Of a stretch of 36,960 nt of DNA, positions 8,633 through 16,576 are shown piece by piece; positions within the stretch are counted from its first letter, which is position 1, and every line of letters starts with the position of its first letter. This DNA comes from Candidatus Bathyarchaeum sp. (lineage in GTDB: Archaea; Thermoproteota; Bathyarchaeia; Bathyarchaeales; Bathyarchaeaceae). The notes beneath the pieces were generated by a model that made no database searches, was not told where the DNA came from, and saw only the letters and a program-made list of their open reading frames with translations. A program made the position numbers and the translations under genes. The DNA lies in NCBI GenBank assembly GCA_003096235.1, contig PIXT01000093.1, positions 1 through 36,960 on the forward strand, given 5' to 3'.

Positions 8633-9303
8633 TTTTAGACATCAATTTTGAAGGAAAATATGTTGTTATAGTTGGTGGAGGACCAGAAGCTTACCGAAAA
8701 GTATTGACTTTTTTGGATGCCAAATCAAAAATTTTGGTTGTAAGCAAAAAGTTTCTTCTTAAAATCCATGCCCTACATTACCTCAAAAAAATCGATTTAC
8801 TAGAGTCCAATATCACCGACGCGGAATCTTTTGTCAAAAATCTTGGTAATAGCCCTGACTTGCTTGTCGCTGTCACAAACGATCATGACCTCAATTTTCA
8901 GCTCGTTAAGTATGCTAAATCTGCAGGATGGATGGTTTATTGTGTAGACAACCCTCGGATAAGCGATTTTATGTTTCCAGCCTTCGCTAAAATCGATGAC
9001 ATTAAGATTGCAGTGTCAACTAGCGGAAAAAGTCCGACTATGGCTAGAATCCTAAGGCAAAGAATTGAAAAGATGATAACCCCCGATGATTTGCTTCAAA
9101 TCAAATTACATGCTTACATTAGACCAATTCTGAAACAGAGAATCTCTGAGCAAAAACTACGAAAGATTGCTCTATCCGAAATACTCGAAGACAATCAAAT
9201 AAAGAAGCTTTTGAGAAAAGGCAAGTTTGGAGACGCCAAAAAATTTGCTTTAGACATCGCAGAAAGCTTTGCAGACAAAAATCAGGCACTTCAGGAGGTA
9301 TAA
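8629..9303 (+). CDS. Precorrin-2 dehydrogenase / possible sirohydrochlorin ferrochelatase (Met8/SirC-like)
   Basis: A 224-residue NAD-binding protein like the N-terminal half of CysG and yeast Met8. Visible are the Rossmann loop VVIVGGGPEAYRKV near residues 12-25, the segment LLVAVTNDHDLN, and CVDNPRISDFMFPAFAKI followed by VSTSGKSPTMARILRQRIE, all in family order. It oxidises precorrin-2 to sirohydrochlorin, the substrate of CbiX in the divergent operon. Some relatives also insert metal; with a separate CbiX present, dehydrogenase-only activity is reasonable but inferred. The TTG start overlaps the stop of the previous gene (TTGA), with AGGAGA upstream. It ends three bases before hemB. Confidence 0.9.
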   Translation: MILDINFEGKYVVIVGGGPEAYRKVLTFLDAKSKILVVSKKFLLKIHALHYLKKIDLLESNITDAESFVKNLGNSPDLLVAVTNDHDLNFQLVKYAKSAGWMVYCVDNPRISDFMFPAFAKIDDIKIAVSTSGKSPTMARILRQRIEKMITPDDLLQIKLHAYIRPILKQRISEQKLRKIALSEILEDNQIKKLLRKGKFGDAKKFALDIAESFADKNQALQEV

Positions 9304-9306
9304 CTG

Positions 9307-10287
9307 TTGAGTTTTCCACCTGTCCGAATGAGGCGCCTGCGGCGAACACCTAGCTTGCGAGCTTTGACAACTAATGTTAGGGTTCATCCAAGCAATTTGG
9401 TGTGCCCCATTTTTGTTGATGAAAACGCGAAGAGACCTGTTCCTATAGTGTCTTTGCCTGGGTATTCTCGTCTTCCAATTGATTGTGTAACTGATGATGC
9501 GAGAAATGCTCTTGAGCAGGGAGTAAAGTCTGTACTTCTTTTTGGGATTCCATCAAAAAGGGACGAAGTTGGTTCTGGTGCATTTGCTGTGGATGGAGTT
9601 GTTCAGAGGGCGATTCGTAAACTGAAGTGCGAATTTGGTGATGAACTTGTTGTTATGTCTGATGTTTGCCTTTGTGAGTATGCTTCTCATGGTCACTGTG
9701 GCGTTGTGAAAGACGATGAAATCGTTAACGATTCTACTCTAGAGTTTTTGCAGAAAATGGCTGTTAGTCATGCCGAAGCTGGCGCCGATCTTGTGGCGCC
9801 ATCCAGTATGATGGATGGGCAAGTTAAATTCATTAGAGAAGCATTAGATGATTCTAACTTTGATGATGTAGGAATAATGGCTTACTCTGTTAAGTACGCT
9901 TCTTGCTTTTATGGACCTTTCAGGGACGCTGCTGGCTCTGCGCCCAGCTTTGGAGATAGAAAGTGTTACCAAATGGGTTATGGAAACTCCGATGAAGCTC
10001 TTCGAGAAATGGAGTTGGATGTAAATGAGGGTGCAGATATTTTGATGGTTAAACCAAGTTTGGCTTACTTGGATATTATACAGTTAGCAAAATCGAATTT
10101 CAATCTACCCGTTGCTGCATATAACGTGAGTGGAGAGTATGCTATGGTGAAAGCTGCTGCTCGTATGGGATGGATAGACGAAAAATCTGCAGCCCTTGAG
10201 ATGTTAACTGGAATAAAACGGGCTGGTGCTGATATCATTGTTACATATTTTGCTAAGGATGTGAAATCGTGGTTAAACCAGTTTTAA
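9307..10287 (+). CDS. hemB: 5-Aminolevulinate dehydratase (porphobilinogen synthase)
   Basis: A 326-residue HemB of usual length. It condenses two 5-aminolevulinate molecules to porphobilinogen. The metal site is the cysteine form, DVCLCEYASHGHCG with Cys121, Cys123 and Cys131, indicating a zinc enzyme. The two Schiff-base lysines are in YSVKYAS (Lys196) and LMVKPSLAYLD (Lys249). The start is TTG at 9307, chosen because an excellent AGGAGGT precedes it by about six bases and the following residues (SFPPVRMRRLRRTPSLRAL) are the normal HemB N-terminus. It overlaps the hemL frame slightly at its 3' end. Confidence 0.97.
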   Translation: MSFPPVRMRRLRRTPSLRALTTNVRVHPSNLVCPIFVDENAKRPVPIVSLPGYSRLPIDCVTDDARNALEQGVKSVLLFGIPSKRDEVGSGAFAVDGVVQRAIRKLKCEFGDELVVMSDVCLCEYASHGHCGVVKDDEIVNDSTLEFLQKMAVSHAEAGADLVAPSSMMDGQVKFIREALDDSNFDDVGIMAYSVKYASCFYGPFRDAAGSAPSFGDRKCYQMGYGNSDEALREMELDVNEGADILMVKPSLAYLDIIQLAKSNFNLPVAAYNVSGEYAMVKAAARMGWIDEKSAALEMLTGIKRAGADIIVTYFAKDVKSWLNQF

Positions 10288-11588
10288 GAAAAACTATGTC
10301 AGAAGGGCTCTTTGAGAGAGCCCAGAGTGTTTTACCTAGTGGAGTAAACAGTCCTGTTAGATCGTTTAGTCCATACCCCTTCTTTGTTGAGTGCGCAAAA
10401 GGTTCAAGGTTAATCAGCGTAGACGGGGACTCCTACATAGACTACTGTATGGCTTATGGTCCCCTGATTTTAGGGCACTGCTTTGAGGGCATTTTGGATG
10501 CAGCAAGAGAGCAGTTACAAAAAGGTACACTTTATGGGGCTCCAACAGAGAACGAGGTAAATCTTGCAGAGCTAATCAGCGAAATCTTTCCATGCATACA
10601 GATGTTACGGCTAGTTAATTCGGGCACCGAAGCTACAATGCATGCTATACGTTTGGCTAGAGGTTTTACTGGAAAAAAGAAGATCATCAAATTTGAGGGG
10701 TGCTATCACGGGGCGCATGATTATGTTCTTGTGAAGGCTGGTTCAGGTGCCACTTCATTTGGGGCTCCGGATTCGCTTGGAATCCCTGAAGAGACTACAC
10801 GAAACACCATCGTTTTGCCATACAATAACTATCCCGCTCTAGAGCAAGTCATCAAGCAAGAGCACAGTGATATTGCTGCGGTGATTGTTGAGCCCGTAAT
10901 CGGTAATGCTGGTTTAATACTGCCTAACAGTGAATATTTGCATAAGATAAGAAAACTAACAGAAGTTTACGGGGTTCTTCTAATTTTTGATGAGGTTATC
11001 ACGGGCTTTAGGCTTGCCTTGGGTGGTGCTCAAGAATATTATCAAATAAAGCCTGACTTGGTCACGTTAGGCAAAATCTTGGGCGGTGGCTTTCCAATAG
11101 GCGCTTTTGGAGGACGAAAAGAAATCATGCATCATCTCTCGCCATCTGGCAAAGTGTATCAGGCAGGCACGTTTAGCGGTAACCCTCTTTCTGTTTCTGC
11201 GGGTTATTCGATTCTTCAAACTTTGCGTAAAAATAAAGATGAAATTTATCCTAAACTGGAACGCAACTGCAATGAGTTAACTAAGGCTGTTGCAGATTTA
11301 GCTTTGTCTAGTAACGTGGATGTACAAGTGAACAACATTGCTTCTATGTTCCAAATCTTCTTCACTTCTAGCCCAGCTATTGATTACATCAGCGCTAAAA
11401 CATCTGATACCAAAAAATTCTCTACATACTTTAGGGCGCTGCTCAAGCAGGGCGTGTTCATTCCTCCCTCACAGTTTGAGACCTGTTTTTTGTCAACAGC
11501 GCATAGCATCGAAGATTTAGAATGCACTATTGAAGCCATTGATTGTGCTCTACAAAAAGTATCAACTCAACACAGGTGTAACCAATGA
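10269..11588 (+). CDS. hemL: Glutamate-1-semialdehyde 2,1-aminomutase
   Basis: A PLP enzyme that isomerises glutamate-1-semialdehyde to 5-aminolevulinate, the step between HemA and HemB. Numbered from the GTG, the family marks are VLPSGVNSPVRSF near 21, LVNSGTEATMHAIRLAR near 115, KFEGCYHGAHDYVLVKAGSG near 141-160, LLIFDEVITGFR near 237 and the PLP lysine in VTLGKILGGGFPIGAFGG (Lys269). Two starts are possible: GTG at 10269, which overlaps hemB by 19 bases, or ATG at 10296, giving MSEGLFERAQ. The ATG gives the more usual N-terminus, but neither has a clear ribosome site. The stop overlaps the hemC start (ATGA). Confidence 0.95.
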   Translation: MVKPVLRKTMSEGLFERAQSVLPSGVNSPVRSFSPYPFFVECAKGSRLISVDGDSYIDYCMAYGPLILGHCFEGILDAAREQLQKGTLYGAPTENEVNLAELISEIFPCIQMLRLVNSGTEATMHAIRLARGFTGKKKIIKFEGCYHGAHDYVLVKAGSGATSFGAPDSLGIPEETTRNTIVLPYNNYPALEQVIKQEHSDIAAVIVEPVIGNAGLILPNSEYLHKIRKLTEVYGVLLIFDEVITGFRLALGGAQEYYQIKPDLVTLGKILGGGFPIGAFGGRKEIMHHLSPSGKVYQAGTFSGNPLSVSAGYSILQTLRKNKDEIYPKLERNCNELTKAVADLALSSNVDVQVNNIASMFQIFFTSSPAIDYISAKTSDTKKFSTYFRALLKQGVFIPPSQFETCFLSTAHSIEDLECTIEAIDCALQKVSTQHRCNQ

Positions 11589-12517
11589 TATTGACAGTTG
11601 GCACCCGCGGAAGCAAGCTATCACTCACGCAAACAAATAATGTTATAGCAACTCTCAAATCCCTTCATCCAGAGTTGACGTTTAACGTTAAAGTAATCAA
11701 AACGTTGGGCGACAAAGAGCAAACGTTGTCTCTTTTTTCGCTGGACAGAAAAGGCATCTTTGAAAAAGAGATCGATTTGGCAATAGAAAAAGGCGAAGTA
11801 GATTTTGCTGTTCACAGCCTCAAAGATGTTCCCATACTTGAACATTCAAAGACAACCATAGCAGCAATACCAAAACGCAATTCTCCACACGACACCCTCA
11901 TATCAAAAGATAACGTTTCTTTTGTTGAGTTGCCAAAAGGTGCAATAATAGGAACTAGCAGCCTGAGGCGGATGGCTCAAGCCAAACATCTTCGTCCTGA
12001 CCTAGAAGCTAAACCCATACGGGGTAACGTTGATACCCGTATTCGAAAAATCAAAACTGGAGAATATGACGCAATAATAGTTGCTGAAGCTGGGCTTAAA
12101 CGGCTGAACCTAGAAAACCAAATCACACAACGTTTTTCACTGGAACAGTTTGCGCCATCTGCAGGTCAAGGAGCCCTAGCCATAGCAACAAAAAACGACA
12201 ACAAAACAGTGATAAAAATTCTACAATCAATTAATCATCCACCATCACAAGCTGAAGTAACTGCTGAACGAAACCTTGTGCTCGCCCTAGAAGGCGGCTG
12301 CCGCGTTCCAATCGGTGCAATCGGTCGTGCAGATGGTGAGCATTTGTCGTTTTATGGTTGTGTATTCTCGCTGGATGGACAGCGAAAAATCTTTTCGTCT
12401 GCAACGGGAAAACTTGATGAGGCACAGAACTTAGGCAAAAAGGTTGCACAGAGCCTGTTAAAGCAGGGAGCTAAAGAGTTAGAAGCTGAATGGAGGCAAA
12501 AATATGGCACATGGTAA
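11585..12517 (+). CDS. hemC: Porphobilinogen deaminase (hydroxymethylbilane synthase)
   Basis: A 310-residue enzyme that links four porphobilinogens into hydroxymethylbilane. The N-terminus TVGTRGSKLSLTQT, the segment AVHSLKDVP near residue 75-83, GTSSLRRMAQ near 123, PIRGNVDTRIRK near 144, and the dipyrromethane cofactor cysteine in LEGGCRVPIGAIG (Cys239) are all present. The ATG overlaps the hemL stop by four bases. The 3' end overlaps the following methyltransferase gene by 14 bases. This tight packing indicates one operon from the permuted amidotransferase to hemD. Confidence 0.97.
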   Translation: MILTVGTRGSKLSLTQTNNVIATLKSLHPELTFNVKVIKTLGDKEQTLSLFSLDRKGIFEKEIDLAIEKGEVDFAVHSLKDVPILEHSKTTIAAIPKRNSPHDTLISKDNVSFVELPKGAIIGTSSLRRMAQAKHLRPDLEAKPIRGNVDTRIRKIKTGEYDAIIVAEAGLKRLNLENQITQRFSLEQFAPSAGQGALAIATKNDNKTVIKILQSINHPPSQAEVTAERNLVLALEGGCRVPIGAIGRADGEHLSFYGCVFSLDGQRKIFSSATGKLDEAQNLGKKVAQSLLKQGAKELEAEWRQKYGTW

Positions 12518-13253
12518 AGTGTTTCTTGTTGGAGCTGGACCTGGAGACCCACGGCTTGTTACCTTGAAGGCTGTTGATGTCCTAAAACAAGCCAATGCTG
12601 TGGTTTATGACCGCTTGGTGTCTGAGCAAATTCTTGATTTTGCTCCAAAAGCTGCCGAAAAATTTTATGTTGGAAAAAGCTCAGAGAAACATGAGCTTTC
12701 TCAAGAAAAAATCAATGAGTTGCTGGTTAATCTGGCTCTTGATGGCAAAACAGTTGTAAGGCTCAAGGGAGGAGACCCCTATGTTTTTGGTAGAGGAGGA
12801 GAAGAAGCCGAAGCCCTAGCAGATAACAAAATAGCTTTTGAGGTTGTGCCCGGAGTCACTTCTGCAATAGCTGCTCCTGCATATGCTGGTATTCCAGTTA
12901 CTCACAGGGATTACGCTTCATCTTTTGCTGTAGTTACGGGTCATCAAGCAGCAGACGCAGATGCGCCTATAGATTGGAGCAGGCTAGCTGGTTCGGTAGA
13001 TACAATTATCGTTTTGATGGGTGTAGGATCATTAGAATCCACAGCAAAAAGTCTGATGCAAGGAGGTCTTAATCCTGATGTGCCTGTGGCAGTTATTGAA
13101 TGGGGCACAACAGCGAAGCAAAGAACTTTAGTTTGCACCTTAGCCACGGTCGCAAAAGAGACTAAGGCGAAAAGTGTGAGACCTCCTGCTGTTATTGTGA
13201 TTGGGAAAGTTGTTGATTTAGGGAGTAAGCTCAGATGGTTCATGATGCCATAG
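12504..13253 (+). CDS. cobA: Uroporphyrinogen-III C-methyltransferase (SUMT)
   Basis: A 249-residue tetrapyrrole methylase that methylates C2 and C7 of uroporphyrinogen III to give precorrin-2. The sequence has VGAGPGDPRLVTLKAVDVL, VVYDRLVSEQIL, the HELSQEKINELL segment, RLKGGDPYVFGRGGEEAEAL near residue 86-105, and VVPGVTSAIAAPAYAGIPVTHR, which is diagnostic for SUMT against other members of the superfamily. It is a single-domain enzyme, not fused to HemD or CysG. The product is used by the Met8-like protein encoded in the same operon. The gene symbol follows common usage; hemX or sirA are equivalents elsewhere. Confidence 0.95.
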   Translation: MAHGKVFLVGAGPGDPRLVTLKAVDVLKQANAVVYDRLVSEQILDFAPKAAEKFYVGKSSEKHELSQEKINELLVNLALDGKTVVRLKGGDPYVFGRGGEEAEALADNKIAFEVVPGVTSAIAAPAYAGIPVTHRDYASSFAVVTGHQAADADAPIDWSRLAGSVDTIIVLMGVGSLESTAKSLMQGGLNPDVPVAVIEWGTTAKQRTLVCTLATVAKETKAKSVRPPAVIVIGKVVDLGSKLRWFMMP

Positions 13254-14062
13254 TGTTGAACGGGAAAACTGTTGCCATAACAAGACCTCTTGACCAAAGT
13301 GAAGAAACTGGTAAGCTGATTAAAAGTTATGGTGGAAAGCCTTACTTTGTTCCCTGTATAACGATTAAGCAAAGCTGTGATTCGTCCTCTGTGAAGAGTT
13401 TTGTAAATCAGCTGGAAAACAGCCAAATCCATTATGTTTTGTTCATGAGCGTCAATGGAATACGGTATTTGTTTAGTTGTGCAGCAGATTTGGGGCTGAA
13501 AACTCAACTCAAGGCAAGTTTAAAGAAAACCGTTGTGATGGCGGTTGGTTCAAAGACTGCACAGCAGTTAACTGACCATGGGATTGATGTGAATTTGGTT
13601 CCAGAGAAATACAGTTCAGTGGGGATAATCGATTGTTTAACTCAGCAGGAGATTTCTGGCAAGTCAATTTATATTCCCCGAACAAGTGGCGCTTCCCCTG
13701 ATCTTGCAAACAACCTTAGACGCCTAGGGGCAAATGTTACTGAGCTGTATGTGTATGAATCTTTGCTTCCCACTGGCAAAGGTTTAAACAAAAAATTTCT
13801 TAACGATTTGAGGCACGGCACAATCGACGCTATTGTTTTTGGCAGCTCTTTAAGTGTTAAGAACCTGTTCGAAATGATGAATGATCTTGTCTGTGAAAAA
13901 GAGTTACGGGAATTAATGAACCGTAAATTAACTATTGTGGCAATAGGTCCTGTAACCGCCAAGACGCTGCTTGACATGGGTTTAAGTGTTGAAGTAACAC
14001 CCGATGTATACCTGTTTGAAGATGCACTAAAGGCGCTAAGTCAGTACTGGACTGTTAGCTAA
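13235..14062 (+). CDS. hemD: Uroporphyrinogen-III synthase
   Basis: A 275-residue HemD, which closes hydroxymethylbilane with inversion of ring D. HemD sequences diverge strongly, so the call rests on weak motifs plus context: VAITRPLDQSEETGKLI at the N-terminus, HYVLFMSVNGIRYLF near 67-81, VGSKTAQQL near 102, IPRTSGASPDLANNLR near 147, VFGSSLSVKNLFEMM near 205-219 and IVAIGPVTAKTLLDMG near 233-248. The ATG is inside the end of the SUMT gene (19-base overlap), and this adjacency is typical. It is the last gene of the operon; a T-rich stretch follows. Confidence 0.9.
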   Translation: MVHDAIVLNGKTVAITRPLDQSEETGKLIKSYGGKPYFVPCITIKQSCDSSSVKSFVNQLENSQIHYVLFMSVNGIRYLFSCAADLGLKTQLKASLKKTVVMAVGSKTAQQLTDHGIDVNLVPEKYSSVGIIDCLTQQEISGKSIYIPRTSGASPDLANNLRRLGANVTELYVYESLLPTGKGLNKKFLNDLRHGTIDAIVFGSSLSVKNLFEMMNDLVCEKELRELMNRKLTIVAIGPVTAKTLLDMGLSVEVTPDVYLFEDALKALSQYWTVS

Positions 14063-14184
14063 CTCATGCATGTTTGTGACTTCGGTTCGTTTTCTCTTTG
14101 TTTCTGCTATGATTTTTGCATAAACTAATTTAAGCTACGCTTAACCAAATGACGAATCATTGACATAATCCAAGGTACGATACA
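14063..14184. other. Gap between hemD and the CitG-family gene
   Basis: The first half is T-rich on the plus strand (several short T runs at about 14088-14117) and could end the hem operon transcript. An AT-rich stretch around 14123-14130 (CTAATTTAAG) is a candidate TATA box for the next gene, about 55 bases before its ATG. AAGGT lies 8 bases before that ATG. Confidence 0.35.
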
Positions 14185-15135
14185 ATGATTGATATTTCGT
14201 TCACGGAGAAGACTGATTACATTTCTAGATGCCTAGAACTTGCTATACTCTTAGAGGTTAGTGGATACCCAAAGCCCGGAAACGTTCACCGGACAGCAGA
14301 CTTTTCGGCAACAACCTTTGAGCATTATCTTGCGTCTGCGGTTGCAGTAGCGCCTTCTTTTAGGGTGGCGGCTGGGCAGGGAATCAAAGTTTCTGAAGGC
14401 ACAATAGATGCTTCACAGGTGGGAATCGGGAATATAATCAAAGATGCTGTTAACCGTATGTTGGGGAGTCAGAGTGGCGGCAATACTTTGTTGGGTGCGA
14501 TAATTATTCTTGCTCCAATAGCGGTTGCGGCGGGAATGATTCCTAACAGTTTTTCTTTATCCAAGCTTAGAAAAAACATCAAGGTGGTTGTTGAATCGAC
14601 AACTCCAGAGGACGCTGTTGACGTTTATGATGCGATAGCCCTTGTTAGTCCTGGGGGATTAAATAAGTCCAAGAAATTTGATGTGACCGACCCAGACTCG
14701 AAGAAACAGCTTCTGGATGAGGGTGTAACCTTGTTTGACACATTTAAGATTGCAAGTTCTTATGATTCTATTGCCTCTGAGTGGGTGAACAATTATCCAA
14801 TCACCTTTGATTTGGGCTATCCTTACCTAGTCAAGCAACTTAAACAGACACAAAACATCAACACGGCTACTGTTCACGCGTTCATGAAGGTTCTCGCAGA
14901 AGTTCCGGACACGTTCATTTCACGAAAAGTAGGGCAATCTAAAGCAGAAGCCATCTCAGCTGAAGCTGCGCAGGTGCTAAAGGAAGGCGGTTTAACAACA
15001 GCTTTGGGCAGAAACCTTCTCCTAAAGCTTGATGGCAAACTCAGAGACCCAGACAATAATCTAAGTCCAGGAACAACCGCCGACATAACCGAAGCAGTGT
15101 TAGCCCTCAATAACCTAAACGGCTACAAACCCTAA
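14185..15135 (+). CDS. CitG/MdcB-family protein (triphosphoribosyl-dephospho-CoA synthase-like)
   Basis: A 316-residue protein of the CitG family. The clearest mark is GYPKPGNVHRTADF near residues 27-40, matching the PKPG motif of the family. A glycine-rich QSGGNTLLGAIIILAPIAVAAG follows near residue 93-113, typical of the all-helical CitG fold. In bacteria CitG makes the prosthetic-group precursor for citrate lyase. Archaeal members occur without citrate lyase and their true substrate is unknown to me, so I do not give a gene symbol. The ATG at 14185 has AAGGT eight bases upstream. The stop overlaps that of the DUF1786 gene coming from the other strand, so the two are convergent neighbours. 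Confidence 0.75.
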   Translation: MIDISFTEKTDYISRCLELAILLEVSGYPKPGNVHRTADFSATTFEHYLASAVAVAPSFRVAAGQGIKVSEGTIDASQVGIGNIIKDAVNRMLGSQSGGNTLLGAIIILAPIAVAAGMIPNSFSLSKLRKNIKVVVESTTPEDAVDVYDAIALVSPGGLNKSKKFDVTDPDSKKQLLDEGVTLFDTFKIASSYDSIASEWVNNYPITFDLGYPYLVKQLKQTQNINTATVHAFMKVLAEVPDTFISRKVGQSKAEAISAEAAQVLKEGGLTTALGRNLLLKLDGKLRDPDNNLSPGTTADITEAVLALNNLNGYKP

Positions 15136-16208
15136 GACAGACCATTTATTCTTTTTGTTGCTTCTACCAAGCCGATGGGACCAGCCATCATCACGTCGCC
15201 TCCAGGCGTTGCGAAATGAACTGGAAGATTTGTTTTTGCTAAAATGTTTCTGTTTGGTCCAGTCACAACCACTTTTTTGATTGCCGTGTAGCTTGGCGGT
15301 TTTTTTAGGTAGAACATGCCGTGCCCATTATCGTCGAAAACTTGTTCATTGCTGAGTTTTCCGTCCGCAAAGTCTTTTAGAAGATTCTCTATTTTTTGTG
15401 GATTTAGCAGTCGCGTGTGATGCTCTAAGACTGCGGTGACTTCGCCTTTTGATATTATTGCAGCCATGGTGTGTCCGTTGCCTACATTGACTGCAAGAAT
15501 TGGGTCATCATCCTTTATTCTTGAGTCCATTAGGCATCCAAGTATAGCATCTGGAGACGTATCCATAACAATCACTTGAGCGTTTGGTAAATGCCTCTTT
15601 GCGGTGCGCGCCGCTGACTTCATCCGCGGATAATGTGAAGGAATTTCGTTTTCTTTGAAGGCAAAGGCTTCAGGTTTTGGATTGTTTTTTAGCAGTTCCT
15701 TGATTTTGTTGATTCTGAATTGTCTGTTGGTCATTTCCTCTGGGAAAACTCCGTGGTCCTGAACTGCGATTGCAACAAAATCTATGTCCGAAAATGGTTC
15801 ATCAAACGACTTTAGGAATTCACGTAGTTTGTCTATGTTCACTTCTTCAAGGACTATTGTTTCTCCTTTGAAGTTTTCTGGTCCAAGCTCGGGAACAACT
15901 TGTATTCCCCGTTCTTTGACTTGGGTTAGACTGTTTCTTACAGTGTATGCTGCGTCTTTTGTCATGTAGACTTTGAATCCTGCTTCAACATGTTTTTTTA
16001 GTGCATGCGAAAGAGGTCCGCCCCCTACTGTGTCTCCTTTAACAAAAAGGTTCTTGCCTTGAAGCGTTGCCTCTTTTACTTTTGCAGCAAAAATTTGGCA
16101 TGGCGATGGCAGAACCATCTTTATGCAGTTCTCGATGCTGCTTTTTTTGTCGTCATAAAGTAGGACATCTTCAGTTCCCGCGCCTATATCTATGGCTAAA
16201 ATCTTCAT
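15132..16208 (-). CDS. DUF1786 family protein, actin/hexokinase-like ATPase fold likely
   Basis: A 358-residue protein that looks like the archaeal DUF1786 family, often listed only as uncharacterised. It opens with ILAIDIGAGTEDVLLYD, a phosphate-1-like loop of the ASKHA (acetate and sugar kinase, Hsp70, actin) fold. A second DxGxG-like element is DPILAVNVGNGHTMAAII near residue 240-257, and VVVTGPNRNIL near the C-terminus may be the adenosine site. A conserved-looking glycine patch is KGDTVGGGPLSHAL near 57. The function is unknown; a role in activating a glycyl-radical enzyme has sometimes been attached to the name without proof that I know of. AAGGGGA precedes the ATG at 16208. Confidence 0.7.
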   Translation of the reverse strand: MKILAIDIGAGTEDVLLYDDKKSSIENCIKMVLPSPCQIFAAKVKEATLQGKNLFVKGDTVGGGPLSHALKKHVEAGFKVYMTKDAAYTVRNSLTQVKERGIQVVPELGPENFKGETIVLEEVNIDKLREFLKSFDEPFSDIDFVAIAVQDHGVFPEEMTNRQFRINKIKELLKNNPKPEAFAFKENEIPSHYPRMKSAARTAKRHLPNAQVIVMDTSPDAILGCLMDSRIKDDDPILAVNVGNGHTMAAIISKGEVTAVLEHHTRLLNPQKIENLLKDFADGKLSNEQVFDDNGHGMFYLKKPPSYTAIKKVVVTGPNRNILAKTNLPVHFATPGGDVMMAGPIGLVEATKRINGLS

Positions 16209-16576
16209 GATTTATTCCCCTTTTTAGCTTGTCAACGGTGGATGAACTAAAAACTCTAGGCGCCTCTCATCTACTTTTCGATTAACCCCTTCAAGTCCAC
16301 AACTGCTGTGAGTAAAAAGTCAGCTGCATTTTTGTTCCTTAAGCCACAAATCTAAAGACAACAATGTGTTATCTCTTAATTTTTCTGAAAAAAGGCTGTT
16401 TTCAACAATGAACCTCTATTAGTATACTACTATGCTGAAAAACCACATGAAATAAGATTTAACCCAAACATATGTTACCTGCTTGGACCTGAGTGTAAGT
16501 ATATGTAGTTTTTTCGTTTGCACGCTTAGTTCTCTCATTCATTTGTTCGCACACTCACGCAAAGAAAAAATGTGTG
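16209..16576. other. AT-rich non-coding gap between DUF1786 gene and helicase gene
   Basis: I see no gene in these 368 bases. The minus-strand promoter of the DUF1786 gene should be at the left end. A 10-base palindrome TAGTATACTA lies near 16419-16428. A 6-base inverted repeat (GCACAC at 16549-16554, GTGTGC at 16572-16577) flanks an A-run directly after the helicase stop and may belong to its terminator. Confidence 0.4.
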
